64,000 bases of DNA from Dillenia suffruticosa (GCA_033439265.1 JAVTVX010000034.1:13034501-13098500), one strand, 5' to 3'. Positions 10,458-21,236 are shown, counted from the first letter of the stretch. Made by a program: numbers and translations. The notes: a model not told the origin generated them from the sequence alone.

Positions 10458-10954
10458 AAGTTACTCTAGATTTCTAACTATATTTTTTTAATTTTTATTT
10501 CACTAATTTGACATATTTCGCTCATCATCGAAACATCGATGTGCAACAACCCGCTATGTCATAAAAAATAGAGTCAATGGATTTCTCAACAATCTCATGG
10601 TTATTAATACTCATAGGCTTTAAAAGTGTAAAATCGTCATTCAATTGTTATCGATTATTTTATATTATCATCTTATAAGAAATAATGAACATAGAATGAT
10701 GATTCAGTGGACGAAAACCTGTGCATATGAATACTCATGGATAGCATTTGGTACTAAATAAAATGAGATGTAAAAGTTAACCATGTTAGTTTTTGTCCAA
10801 TTTCTCCGTGTTGGATATACAAAATTCAATTCAAGTATACCGTTGAGAAGGTAAAAATATTCCTAAATTGGACTAAAAAGCATATTTATTTTTTATGGGG
10901 GTTAAAGGCATTACTCCATTCTAAAATAAGATATCAACTTAATTAATGCATTTA
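10458..10954. other. Unassigned AT-rich spacer
   Basis: This lies between the GTCGACTA cluster and the purine-rich array. It contains no open frame of note, no RNA signature and no repeat that I can define. Confidence 0.4.
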
Positions 10955-11830
10955 ATTTTACAAATAAAATTTAAATTTGATTTTTTACAAAGAGAAAATT
11001 TAAATTAAATTATGTTTTAGAGAGAGAAAACTACTATGTTTAGTTTTAGATAGAGAAATTCAAACTAGTGCATTTGAGAAACAAAATTTAAAATAATTTT
11101 AATTTTATTAAAGAAAAAAATTAATTTATTTAGTTTAAAAAAATAAACTTTGTTGTTTTAACAAGAGAAAATTATTTTGGAGAGAAAATTAAATTTTTTG
11201 ACAGAAAAACTAATGTTTTTAGTTTTAAAGAAAAAATGTTGAATATAGTTTGTTCAAAAAAATTAAAAATCAATGTGTTTAAAGAGATAAAATTTAAAAT
11301 AATTTTTATTTTTAAGGGTATGTAGTTTTATTGAAAAAAAGGCTAAATTTAGTTTTTTAGAGAAAACGACATAAAATAAATATATTTAAAGAGAAAAATA
11401 TAAATTAAATTCATTTTTTAGATAAAGAATGCTAAATTGGGTCCTTTTGAGGAGCAAAAGCTTAAAAGCAATGTATTTAAAGAAAAAATTGTGAATTGAT
11501 GTATTTAGTTTTATAGAGAGAAAATTTTAATTTAGTTTTTTAAGTGAGGGAAATCAATATGTTTAATAAAACAAAATTTTAAATAATTTAAAATTTGTAA
11601 AGAGAAAATTAATGTGTTAATTTCATAGAGAAAAAAAAATAATTTTTTAGTGAGAAAATTCAAAACAAATGTATTTAGAAAGAAAATTTTAAAATAAATT
11701 GATTTTTTAAATAGATAAAAATAATATGTTTAATTTTAAGAAGAGATAAACCGAATTTTTTAGAGTGAGAAAATTTAAAATTAATGTGTTCAAATAGATA
11801 AAATTTAAAATAAAATAAAATAGTTAAATG
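10955..11830. repeat. Degenerate purine-rich array (AGAGAAAATTTAAAAT)
   Basis: The words AGAGAAAATTTAAAATAAAT and GTGTTTAGTTTTA alternate about twenty to twenty-five times with a loose period of 30-45 bp and heavy divergence. One strand is strongly purine-biased. No gene is present. It adjoins the GTCGACTA cluster and may be part of the same element, but no termini were recognised. Confidence 0.55.
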
Positions 11831-12129
11831 CATTAATTAGTAAATAACGATAAATATTGGCCTAATCAAGATCAAACATAATATATCCAATAATTCCCAA
11901 CTCAGAACGTAATTTAGCAAGAAAAGATAAGGAAAAAAAATCTCTAAAAAGTTAGATAAGTGAGGTGGTAGATAGCTAATTAACTGATTTTTATTTCTTT
12001 GGAAGCATGATTTTGCATTACATAAATTTTTGACAACAACAGAAAGCATTTTCCTTTTGGAAAAACCAAATAAATCCAATCAAAATCAATACAAATAAAT
12101 AAATAAATAAATAAGAATAAATGCACCAT

Positions 12130-12311
12130 TTTTTTTGTTTTCACTACCGATATCCGAATTTAACCCAACTAATCTAGTTCGAGTATTATACGACCCATTT
12201 TAGGGGTTGGCACTCTCCCAAATCTTTTTTCATCATTTTTAAAACTTGAACTCGAGATTTTTGATTAAAAAAGTAGAATGTCAAACCACTCGATTCAAAA
12301 GAATTTGATAA
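12130..12311 (-). mobile_element. tRNA-derived SINE, minus strand
   Basis: Read on the minus strand, the element has a tRNA-like head with a B-box-like GAGTTCAAG (about 12246-12254), a body containing GAACTAGATTAGTTGGG and an A-rich 3' tail at its left edge. The 3' half matches the SINE at 35217-35410 word by word (CTGAACTAGATTAAT, TTCGAATACCGATCAGT), so the two belong to one family. Imperfect flanking duplications AATAAATGCACCAT (12116-12129) and AATTAATACACCAT (12312-12325) match at 12 of 14 positions. Confidence 0.65.
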
Positions 12312-12325
12312 AATTAATACACCAT

Positions 12326-12726
12326 GATAAGATTGATAAGCAACCAAAACATTGTGTACATTAAAAATCCAAAGGAATAATCTCTAGCCTTCATATATTT
12401 TGCGCTTACCTCTTTTGAGGATCTTATTCATTAGAAAAAAGTTTAGTTTTAAGTTGGTTTCTTCGTCTCTTGACTATCTAAGATTGAAAAATATCTGTCC
12501 AAGATGCCCCAACATCACTGAGTTGTGCATTCATATGTCAATTGGAGGATGTAACCCAACCCCTATGACTATAAGGGAAGGACCTCCATCCTTGGATTAT
12601 AATGTAAGCCATCCTTTATATCTATCTCAATTAGAGATAAGCTGACATTCTTTCCATGTCTACTAACCTTTTTATTTCCACTAATTGCACTAACTACATC
12701 TTTTCTTTTTGTTTGGTCATGATGAA
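12326..12726. other. Unassigned spacer with short open frames
   Basis: A plus-strand open frame of 81 codons (12400-12645) has no domain that I recognise. It may be a decayed upstream part of the ORTHRUS-like fragment or of an unrelated repeat. No promoter or RNA feature was recognised. Confidence 0.3.
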
Positions 12727-12739
12727 AAGGGTTGTTGGA

Positions 12740-13330
12740 TTTGAAAATTTTCCCCACCACCTAGTAAGAAGCCAAACAAAGATGATTTAGAAATTTCCTT
12801 TCCAAGTGTGCTTACCTGGTTGTATGTTAATGGTAGAAAATCTTCATTTTTGTGCTTGCCTCCAGATCTTGGTTGCCTTCGAAGGTTATGGCGTCTCCAG
12901 TACCTACCCTCTGCATGCACAATTTTTGCAAGACTTGCCTTGAGCATATATTTACAGGTCAAGGCTTTGCAAGACAGGGGACATGTGAGGAAGGATGGAG
13001 TCTTAAGACCAAAAGGAAAAATTATAATGAAAGGTCCATCCTGCGAAGACAAGATGATGTTTCAAAAATCACACAAAAGCTGAAGGTATCTTTGCTAGAA
13101 CATATTCATTTAAAATGGTATTATAGGGTTTAGACTTTAGATTGAGATACAAAAAAGTTGTTTGCAGTGTATGTCAACCTAAATCTAACAAGGGTGATAG
13201 AATCCCTACAACAGAAGGTTGAAGAGGGTCAGAATGAAGAGCATGGGCGAGAAGCAAGGTGTGGTAGACAAGCAAACGAAGTACACATTAGCAGATCAAA
13301 CTATAAAGGTAGACACAAAAATTTGGAGCT
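12740..13330 (+). pseudogene. ORTHRUS/VIM-type RING protein, C-terminal fragment
   Basis: Three pieces match the C-terminal part of plant ORTHRUS/VIM proteins. These are SRA-RING E3 ubiquitin ligases of the nucleus that bind methylated DNA. A PPPSKKPNKDDLE linker lies at about 12749-12787. A RING segment reads VMASPVPTLCMHNFCKTC, then EHIFTGQ and a decayed GPSCEDK where PSC is expected (12888-13050). A last exon reads VIESLQQKVEEGQNEEHG (about 13190). An intron from about 13095 to 13166 (GTATCT...TTGCAG) is plausible. The SRA domain, PHD domain and first RING are absent, a RING cysteine is lost, and the frame changes between pieces. This is therefore a gene relic, not a working ligase. Confidence 0.6.
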
Positions 13331-14217
13331 AGTCTGACCGAGTAGTACACTGGTAAGGTTTTTGAGCATCCGCATTGTACTTGAATTTGAGAGAAACATA
13401 AGGGTGCATTGAGGGTTACGATTTGTAAGTAATTTGCAATATTTACCTAGATTTACTATGCTTGATGGTGGGTTTGCTTTTTCAGGCAAAAGAAATTGAA
13501 GTCTAAATTGAACCATGTTTTTCTTGTTCTTTGTGTAGTTTAATTTTTTTTTTTATTATTATTGATTTACCCCATTGCTGTTAAATTATAATTTTGCTTA
13601 TATTATTTGTGACTCTTAGTTTTCTTTACTCTTTACAACTTCAACTTTTCATTCCATGAAATAAGTACCCTTACATCCACCATTTTATTTTACCAAAATA
13701 ATATATTAAAGAGGTTTTATTATCGTCAAACAAGTTTAGTTTCGTTAGCTTTCCTTTTCGCCTGAGTATAATTTTGTTTACATTAATATTGAAATTCTCA
13801 TGTATACAATTTTAATAATGATTATTCTCTTTAGAAAAAAGTAGTACCAATAAGCCATTTATTTATTACCTCTTAGCATTTTCTCCTCTCTACTACAACA
13901 AGAAAAAAAAAGTTCTTGTATAGACATCCGAGTGATAAAAAAATTAGTATCTTTTTTAAAATTTAATATTCAAATTTCGTAAATGTATATATTTTCGTGT
14001 TTTCACAGTCTTTATATAATAGATAACAAAAAAGGTTGAGTGCAAATTAATATGTCTTCCAGCTAAAATATTCATATTTATTTTTAATTTATAATAAGTT
14101 TTCATATTGATAACTACCGTCAGAAGATACATATTAGGGACACCATGCAGACAAGGAGAAAAGGGGCGCAATCATGAAAACTCATCTCATCAAATCAAAA
14201 GTGAGGCAAGAGTCTAT
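13331..14217. other. Intergenic AT-rich DNA
   Basis: No gene is supported. A short inverted repeat ACAAGAA...TTCTTGT lies near 13898-13920 around an A-rich centre. The minus-strand frame 13956-14171 has no recognisable domain. Confidence 0.4.
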
Positions 14218-14543
14218 TGTAACAACTATTAACTATAATGATTAATAGATAAGCATGATTAATAAAAATAGTTAGTAGTTAATTGTGAAGTTGTTAGTTA
14301 ATTAAATGAAATAGTTAAATAGTTAGTGAAATTAGTTAGTGATATTAGTATAAATAGTACTCCAATACATGTAATGAGGAGTAATGAAGTTGTAATAAAT
14401 TTTCTCTCTGCCTCTCTTGTGTTTTCTCTCTCTTTCTCTCTCTAGCCCTCTCCCTCTTTATCTCTCTTTCTCTCTTTCTCTTACTTCTCTTCCTAATCTC
14501 TTTTTCTCTCATATTCTTTCTTTACCCTACTTAGATTATGACA
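14218..14543 (+). repeat. Left LTR of small element
   Basis: Starts TGTAACAACTATT and ends ATTATGACA. It contains a TATA-like TATAAATAG (about 14350) followed by a CT-rich stretch (about 14400-14520), consistent with an LTR promoter and leader. It matches 15326-15655 along its whole length with scattered substitutions. Confidence 0.75.
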
Positions 14544-14589
14544 AATTAGTATTAGAGCATTCATTCCTCAGCATAATCATAATCATGGT

Positions 14590-14856
14590 AGAAGATGATT
14601 GATTTGAAGAATTTAAAAAAGAACAAGAACTTTATAGGTAAGAATCGAAGAAAAAATGGGAAGAATTTGATAAGAGGATGGATACTATCATGGCATGGAT
14701 TAACGACAAATTCAACATTTTATTAAAAATGTTTGGTATCGATGAAGTTATCAAAACTTTTGCGAAAAAGAAGCAAGAAAATGGAAAGAAATTGGAAAGT
14801 AACAAAACAAATCAAATAGTAGAAGAAACAATACCAAAATCCATGGAAAAGTAAAG
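14590..14856 (+). pseudogene. Gag-like N-terminal fragment
   Basis: After the primer-binding site an open stretch encodes Lys/Glu-rich sequence containing KKWEEFDKRMDTIMAWIND, resembling the coiled-coil start of plant gypsy-type Gag proteins. A TAG stop (about 14640) splits it and another stop closes it near 14854. The match is by character and not by a diagnostic motif, so the assignment is tentative. Confidence 0.35.
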
Positions 14857-14905
14857 TATTGAATCACTTTCTAAACCCCTCGTATTATTTACTTCTAGTG
14901 AAAAA

Positions 14906-15280
14906 ATGTTGAGAGTAGAAGAATTTCAAATGTCCAACAAAAAAGGGTTTTGCATGTCCAAGAAAGAAGGGTGTTGCATGATCAAGAAAGAAGGGTCTTG
15001 CTTGTCCAAGAAAGAAGGGTCATGCATGTCCAAGAAAGAAGTTATTGATGGTAGATTTTTGCTAATTCCTCCAAAAATTGAATTTTTGGTAATCATTGGA
15101 CAAAATCGTTCATTAAAAAGAAATTCAAGAAAAGTTTTTTTCAAGTTTTTTCATCTCTATTTTTCTCCCACTATTTTTCTTGCAACTCAAATCACATCTA
15201 TTGTTCATTTCCATCATCTTATCTCTCAACACAAATACAAAATTCGATTCAAAATCATAAATTCAAATATTAATTCTTGA
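14906..15280 (+). CDS. Small ORF with 8-residue SKKEG(S/C)CM repeat
   Basis: A 124-codon open frame lies inside the small LTR element. Residues about 10-46 consist of four complete 8-residue units plus a partial fifth: SNKKGFCM, SKKEGCCM, IKKEGSCL, SKKEGSCM, SKKEV. Each unit is encoded by an exact 24-bp DNA period (14933-15043). The rest is hydrophobic and basic with no recognised domain. The unit length is a multiple of three, so copy number can change without breaking the frame. I do not recognise a family. It may be a non-coding minisatellite that happens to be open, and expression is unknown. Confidence 0.35.
   Translation: MLRVEEFQMSNKKGFCMSKKEGCCMIKKEGSCLSKKEGSCMSKKEVIDGRFLLIPPKIEFLVIIGQNRSLKRNSRKVFFKFFHLYFSPTIFLATQITSIVHFHHLISQHKYKIRFKIINSNINS
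14933..15043 (+). repeat. 24-bp tandem repeat
   Basis: There are four full units (14933-14956, 14957-14980, 14981-15004, 15005-15028) plus 15 bp of a fifth. The unit is close to TCCAAGAAAGAAGGGT followed by SNTGCATG. Units differ at only a few positions, so the array is young compared with the LTR divergence. Confidence 0.8.
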
Positions 15281-15325
15281 TTTTCCATCATTGAGGATAA
15301 CAATATTCTCAAATGAGGGAAATAT

Positions 15326-15655
15326 TATAATAACTATTAACCATAATGGGTAATAGTTAATCATGATTAGTAAAAATAATTAATAGTTAATTGTGAAATT
15401 GTTAGTTAATTAAGTAAAATGATTAAATAGTTAGTAAAATTAGTTAGTGATATTAGTATAAATTGTACTTCAATACATGTAATGAGAAGTAATAAAATTG
15501 TAATAAATTTTCTCTCTTCCTCTCTTCCTCTCTTCCTCTCTTGTATTCTCTCTCTAGCCCTCTCCCTCTCTATCTCTCTCTTTCTTTCTCTTTCTTCTCT
15601 TCCTAATCTTCCTTTTTCTCTCATATTTTTTTTTACCTTACCTTGAGTTATGACA
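15326..15655 (+). repeat. Right LTR of small element, next to SPP
   Basis: Homologous to 14218-14543. The expected TG start has changed to TA, and the end is intact (GTTATGACA). It keeps a TATA-like TATAAATTG (about 15457) and a CT-rich tract. It ends about 130 bp before the CT microsatellite in the SPP leader, so its promoter elements lie within normal promoter distance of that gene. Confidence 0.75.
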
Positions 15656-15783
15656 CAAGGGTCCTTTTGTACCCCCCAAAAAAAAACATTACAACGTATC
15701 TTTTCCTTTTGTTCTCTTTGGGCTTATGGTCCCTGCAGGCCCAAAAAAGGTTTTTCCTGGCCCGACTCCCATGGGGGCAGCCA

Positions 15784-15785
<2 letters not shown>
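15656..15785 (+). promoter_or_regulatory. Proximal upstream region of SPP
   Basis: This 130-bp stretch separates the retroelement LTR from the CT-rich SPP leader. No clear TATA box is visible in it. It has a poly-C/poly-A run (15672-15687) and a GC-richer stretch with GGGCTTATGG and GGCCC words. TATA-less, CT-rich promoters are common in plant housekeeping genes. The transcription start is inferred, not seen. Confidence 0.35.
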
Positions 15786-15818
<33 letters not shown>

Positions 15819-15907
15819 CCCGGCGAATATTCGTCTGTGGTCGCTTATTATGGCAGTGCTCAGTCACTTTGCTGTGTGTCCAGCGAAGAACATCCAAACA
15901 CAACCAG
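15786..15907 (+). other. SPP 5' leader exon with (CT)15
   Basis: A (CT)n microsatellite (15786-15815) is followed by about 90 bp ending CCAG before a GTGGGT donor at 15908. The acceptor TTTCTACAG ends at 16644, and the leader continues over 16645-16674 to the SPP start codon. A 5' untranslated intron of 737 bp is therefore predicted. Plant CT-rich leaders are often in the first exon. The cap site is unknown, and the left edge given here is only the start of the microsatellite. Confidence 0.55.
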
Positions 15908-16674
15908 GTGGGTACGCAACTCTTTTCTTCTTCTCTTTATATGTATAAGGTTCTTCCTTTCAATCACTCTGTAATTCTGCCTTTTCATTTTCCTAATTAC
16001 CCTAATTTTACGCTATCAAATTGTATTTGCAAGAACAAAACACCCTTCATTTCTACTTTTTTCAATTTTCTTTATTCTTTTTTTTAACACTTGGGCGTTA
16101 GCAATGGAACCTAAGGTAGTGCTGAATAATTGCTGCTCAATGGATTGAATTATCATTATTATTATTTTTCCTTTTAGTCTGGTGAGGGAGGGATCTTGAT
16201 TGTTATGGACCCAGATTTTATTTTGTTCTATGAAAATATCTGGTCACTTCTCTAACCTTATTGTTCCCAAAATTATTCTCTAACCTTAAGGATCTACGAA
16301 ATTCAACTAGAATTATAGAAAATCAAAATTATTCTCAATCATACTATATAACAAAAGAAACACAAAACGTTATAGAGATATAGTTTTCCTTAAGCTGTTA
16401 TTGAATTTATTGCTTTATCTAGTTGTCAAATTGGATGGGGTTACCTTATTTTATGGCAGAGCTGCTTGGCCATCTAATCCAAAGTCCATCCATTTGAGCT
16501 AATGGTTATCCTTTCATGATCATTGTTTTGGTGGCTGTAGTCACAATCTTTGTTGTTGTTAGACCAATATGGGTGTTTTGGAAGAGGGAATTTGCTCTAA
16601 TCTTTTAGCATATGATTAATTTATCAATTATTGTATTTCTACAGGACATTTTAAAGAAATATCATCCCGGCAGT

Positions 16675-19600
16675 ATGGACCGGCTTGACTCTTCAGCACG
16701 TCTAATGATAGTTTCAGATCTTGATAATACCATGGTACAATTTGGATCTCATTTTCTTCAATATTTCAAACGGCTAGCTTTTTTATTTTTATTTTTTTTT
16801 TTTTTTTTGGTTCAATTAGAGATCTGTGGGCGAAGAACTACACAATAGGGTAATCTTTCTCTATATAACTATTTAAATAACTAGAATCACTATTAGAATA
16901 CGAATTCGCTCCCTATACAAAAGCTGCTGGGTGCACTAATCATCTAGTTAAGCAAAGAGAGGGAGTTGCTCCAATTCCTTTCTATACCCTCAATGTAATT
17001 AAGTTTATATATATCCCCCCCCCCCAAAAAAAAGTGTATTTGATATTTGAATTGCTGTCATGGTTTGACTTGTATTAATTACGCTAGCAATGCTGAAGGC
17101 ATTGCAGCAAATCTTTGTTTTTAATGTAAAAGTGTGGATGGCACAAGCTATAAGCATTTAAGCATCATCCATTGGGCATTGATGTTCCTTAATTTTTTCT
17201 TTTTTACTTTTTCCTTCATAATAATTATTGTCTTGACTGTTTTATTCATCGATTACAGATTAAGAGGTGCTTGTGGCTGTAGGTAGATCATGAAGATCCT
17301 GAGAACCTCTCTCTTCTTAGGTTCAATGCCTTGTGGGAGGCATATTATCGCATCCATTCATTGCTTGTGTACTCTACTGGAAGATCTCCTATGTCTTACA
17401 AACAGTTGAGGAAAGAAAGACCGCTTTTGACACCAGATATAACGATAATGTCTGTTGGAACTGAGATCACATATGGTGAATCAATGGTACCTGATGATTG
17501 CTGGCAACAATATTTGAATCAAAATTGGGACAGAAACATAATCACTGAGGAAACTGCCAAATTTCGTGAACTTGTTCCCCAGGTAAATGCGCTGATGGCA
17601 TCACCTGTCAATTGATGTTAGTTCTCTATATAATAATTGTATCCTGTGAATTTATGTTACCTCGGAAGATTTGATTATATAAGAATTCTAATGAGTAGAA
17701 GTTTTTGCATTGTGCAGCCGGAAATTGATCAACGACCTCACAAAGTCAGCTTTTTCATCAAAAATGTTTATGCCTTGGGAGTCATGAAGGCTCTCTCAGA
17801 ACGTTTAGAGAGACGAGGAGTAAGACATATTTGATGCTTTGATTGTATTGCTAGCATTTCGAAAATTTTAATTTGGAATTGATATCAGAGTTGCTATATA
17901 AATGAATGTGTATTCCAAATTGCTTCTAGCTCTAACATCCACATGATTAGCTTTTCTATCCTTTCATTGATGCTATTAATATTGGTTCCTATTGCTATAT
18001 GGCCAGTTAGATGTAAAGATTATTTATAGTAGTGGAATTGCTTTGGACATATTACCCCAAGGTGCTGGCAAAGGGCAAGCTCTTGAATATTTGCTGAAAA
18101 AACTCAAGGCTGAAGGGAAAGTACCTTGCAACACTCTTGCTTGTGGTGATTCCGGAAATGATGCAGATCTATTTGCTGTTCCTGATGTTTATGGTGTGAT
18201 GGTTAGTTCTGTTTGTTTTGTCCACAAAATAATAACAATAATAAAAGGAAAAGAAACTATGTTCTAATTGATTTTCTACTGGTTCTGTTCAATGTAGGTT
18301 AGCAATGCACAGCAAGAACTACTTGAGTGGCGGGCACAAAATGGAAAGAACAACCCAAACATAATTCTTGCAACTGAGAGATGTGCAGCTGGGATCATAC
18401 AAGCTATTGGAAATTTCAGTCTAGGTCCAAACATATCTCCAAGGGACACTAGAGATTTCTTGGAATGCAAAATGGAAACCATCAATACAAGTAATGCAAT
18501 GGTGAGATTTTACTTATTTTATGAGAGGTGGCGAAGGAGGGAAGTTGACAAGTCTGAGCACTATATCCAGAATTTGCAATTAGTCTGTGTAAGTTCCATG
18601 TGTGATTTTATAGAGAATACATTTTATTTGGTTTTATTTGGCGCCTGCAAGGACAGAATTTGTTGCTTTGCAATTTGAGACAATGAGTAATCAATAGCAA
18701 GTTGCAGAGCCTTCTTTGTATTGAAAGTTCCGCAGTAACATGAAACAGCCCCGCCCACATCTAGAAAAGGGTTGTGTTGGTAGAAGGAAATTGTTAGCCT
18801 TGTTCAGCCGCTGCAATTGTATAATTGGTTAAGAATCAGGAACAGTGGATTTGCATAATCTCATCAAATAATTGGTGGAATTTAGAGTTAGCTTGTGGTT
18901 AAATGGTTTTGTTTGGTAAAATATTTGAAAATTCTGCTGATGGTCTTGTTGATATTGGTTCCAAGCTTGCAAATAAGATAAGCTTGTGAGATTGCTCGCA
19001 ATTAAATTTTGGAAACTTGAATAAGAACAGATGATTAATTATGTATTGCATGTTCTTACAGGGAAATTCTTTAGAAAGACAAAGTTGCACACACATTACA
19101 GTGTAAAAACTAAAACTTAGTTATAGGTGTTCATTTCTTCAGGTGTTCATTTCTCAGTTTCAGCTTGCTTAAATCTATATACCTGACTAAGGATCAACCC
19201 AATTTTAACTTTTCTGACTTTGCTTGTTTAGTTGCAACCAGCCTTCACATTATCTTTTCCTCCTTTCAGCATCCCTCTGGTGTCTTTGTTCATGCTTCTG
19301 GTGTTGAGGGATCTCTGCACCAGTTGATAGATGCTGTGGTTAGTTCTTATGGAGACATGCAGGGAAAACAATTTCAAGTATGGTTGGATCGATTATCCAC
19401 AGCCCAGATAGGTCCAGATACATTTCTCGTGAAGTTTAATAAGTGGGAGATGGCTGGTTTGTCCTTTTTATCTATCTTTTTCTTACTGCCAATAGATAAT
19501 GTTTAACCTAGGTTCAGTTCCCTTCCTTTGCTGTTTTCCACTTTGAGTCATGCACTCCCTGAAAGTTTTAATACTAGTTTTCTTAAAATAATCAAATATA

Positions 19601-21236
19601 TAACAACTACCATCTGTACCTCTCAAGATTACTTGTTCTGCCGCGGGGGGGGGGGGGGGGAACAAGAAACAAAAGACAGAAAAAAAAAAAAAAACAAAAC
19701 AAAACAAAAAACCAACAACAGCAACAACAACTATACTGATTATAGCTTCAGCCATAAATTTTGTAAACTCTCACAGTCAAATACTGAAATAAGCTGAATT
19801 TGGATTACATGGCTACAAAATTGTCTAGACTTTTGTGTGAAATTTTGATTTTGAATTGACGACATCTATATATAACATACCGAGATCATTCAGTAATTGA
19901 GGGGAGCCAATCCTGTTGAATCTTGTTGAATACATCTATATTTTATTAAATATGGTTACATGTTCCTTTTGCATGTTTGAAAGCAATCTAATGGATAACC
20001 TTGTGGATTTCTAATGCTGAATTATTGCACTGACCTTTGTTTTCCTTTACTAGTGCTTTCATATTACCTCAACAGTGCAACCCTGCAGTATAAGTCTATT
20101 GTAAAATTATTCAATTGTCTATTGCATGGAAGACAGGCATGTACCCTTTTTCTGCAAAATGCTCTTGGGTGTGCATGTTGATCCTAGGCTACCTACGGTG
20201 TCCCATTCACTTATGCGAAGAGCCCAGTTGTATTATTATAAATTGTCTTTTCTAAAGCCTCAGCTGTCTCAGAAACATTCAATCTGGCATTACCCCCCAC
20301 TATGTCATGATAATTGGGCCTTTCTGCAGAAAATTCCCTATCACCTTAAATGTGTTGATGTGTCATCAAAATGAATTTAACATCATTGCTAACAAGTCCG
20401 GGATCTAAGGGTCAGATGGCACTCAAGACTTGATGTTTGTGTTCTATGTTCTTTCTGGATTCTATTTTTACAAGAGTAGGCAGTAGTTAAGATTTGGTTG
20501 TGTAAAAAGAGTTTCTTTGGCATGTCTTGGATGTAGCCAATTAGGATGCTTCCTGTCTGTGACAATGCTCCAGCAGAGTGGTTACCATAGGACATCATCG
20601 AACCCCTAATAATTTTAAAATCTCTCGCTCTTGGTTTCATGTGATGAGAATGAGCACAACTGTGCCCCCCTCCACAGGCCCCTCCCTGGGGGTCCTGCTT
20701 CCACTTCCACTAATGATTTCCTGATTTATTATCTTACATTATCATGCTGTGTATAAATAATTTTGTCATGGCTCTCAAAATAATCTTATGGTAGGCTAAT
20801 GAGGTATCTTTACCAAAGTTTATTGTTAGTCCATTGACTGTTTACTTTTGACTGCATTCATATTGAAGGCTTATTGCTTTGATGAAATTTAAGATGGGTT
20901 GAATTTAAATTTTCTCAGCACTTTTCATGCAAATCATGTTGATGGCATCAGATTTCTTTAGGCCTGATATTGTTTCTTCTGGTACTTGCTGATTCTGAAC
21001 TACGTTTGCAGGTGAGAGAACACACTGCTGCCTGACAACGGTTCTATTGAATTTGAATGTAGGAAAAGTTCAAAGCTATTGATATCCTTATTTGATCCAA
21101 CTTGAATAGACCAGTCTTATATGTTATTTGTTTATTTCAACAGGCCAAATTCCCATATGGGTTCAAAATTTTTCACATGCATCAGACATGGTTTGGCGAA
21201 TTTGGAGTCAAAGATAAATCATCCTGGCTTTTCTAG
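16675..21236 (+). CDS. SPP: Sucrose-phosphate phosphatase, 8 coding exons
   Basis: Hydrolyses sucrose-6'-phosphate to sucrose and phosphate, the last step of cytosolic sucrose synthesis after sucrose-phosphate synthase. Coding exons by splice sites and homology: 16675-16734, 17283-17582, 17718-17819, 18007-18201, 18298-18588, 19270-19456, 21012-21058, 21144-21236. All introns are GT-AG. Total 1275 bp, 424 residues, the usual length for plant SPP. HAD-phosphatase motifs are intact: DLDNT with nucleophile Asp15 and Asp17, the Thr of STGRS at 52, Lys176 in GAGKGQ and GDSGND at 201-206. The C-terminal plant SPP domain runs from about 260 to an end containing HMHQTW and SSWLF. The start matches the conserved MDRLD. 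The last two junctions are the least certain: exon 7 is only 47 bp with donor AAT/GTAGGA, but the frame and conserved ending fit. There is no signal peptide, as expected for a cytosolic enzyme. Confidence 0.93.
16735..17282 (+). other. SPP intron 1
   Basis: GT donor directly after the DLDNTM codons, acceptor CTGTAG before GTAGATCAT. It contains a poly-T run (about 16786-16809) and a C11 run (17015-17025). The open frame that runs through the donor is intron read-through and not an alternative protein. Confidence 0.75.
19457..21011 (+). other. SPP intron 6 (1555 bp)
   Basis: The largest SPP intron, with a donor at 19457 and the acceptor TTTGCAG ending at 21011. It holds a G16 run (19645-19660), an A15 run and (CAAAA)n-type sequence. 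Short open frames inside it have no recognisable domain. No transposon was identified in it. Confidence 0.7.

Larger units (their letters stand above)
14218..15655 (+). mobile_element. Small non-autonomous LTR retroelement
   Basis: Two similar LTRs of about 326 and 330 bp bracket an internal region of 782 bp with no protease, reverse transcriptase or integrase. After the left LTR comes TTAGTATTAGAGCATTC, a decayed version of the TGGTATCAGAGC primer-binding site for initiator tRNA-Met. Before the right LTR is a short purine tract (AAATGAGGGAAA). The internal region holds gag-like Lys/Glu-rich sequence and a 24-bp coding repeat. No matching 5-bp target duplication is visible (TCTAT against CAAGG). 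Size and content suit a TRIM/LARD-like element that depends on an autonomous partner. Confidence 0.75.

Noticed and set aside
14213-15660. Target-site duplication for the small LTR element
   Set aside because: TCTAT on the left and CAAGG on the right do not match; the resemblance of CAAGAGTCT and CAAGGGTCC is too weak to claim. The element may have been recombined.
15643-16087. Open frames of 82-145 codons upstream of SPP as a separate gene
   Set aside because: They span the LTR edge, the CT microsatellite and the predicted leader intron, with Ser/Leu repeats from (CT)n. They do not match any protein and conflict with the leader splice sites.
16735-16848. SPP exon 1 extended past the DLDNTM codons
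   Set aside because: Read-through enters a poly-T stretch and stops; the homologous protein continues with [10 protein letters not shown] in the next exon at 17283.
19457-21011. Independent small genes inside SPP intron 6
   Set aside because: Frames are short, lack domains and contain homopolymer-derived residues.
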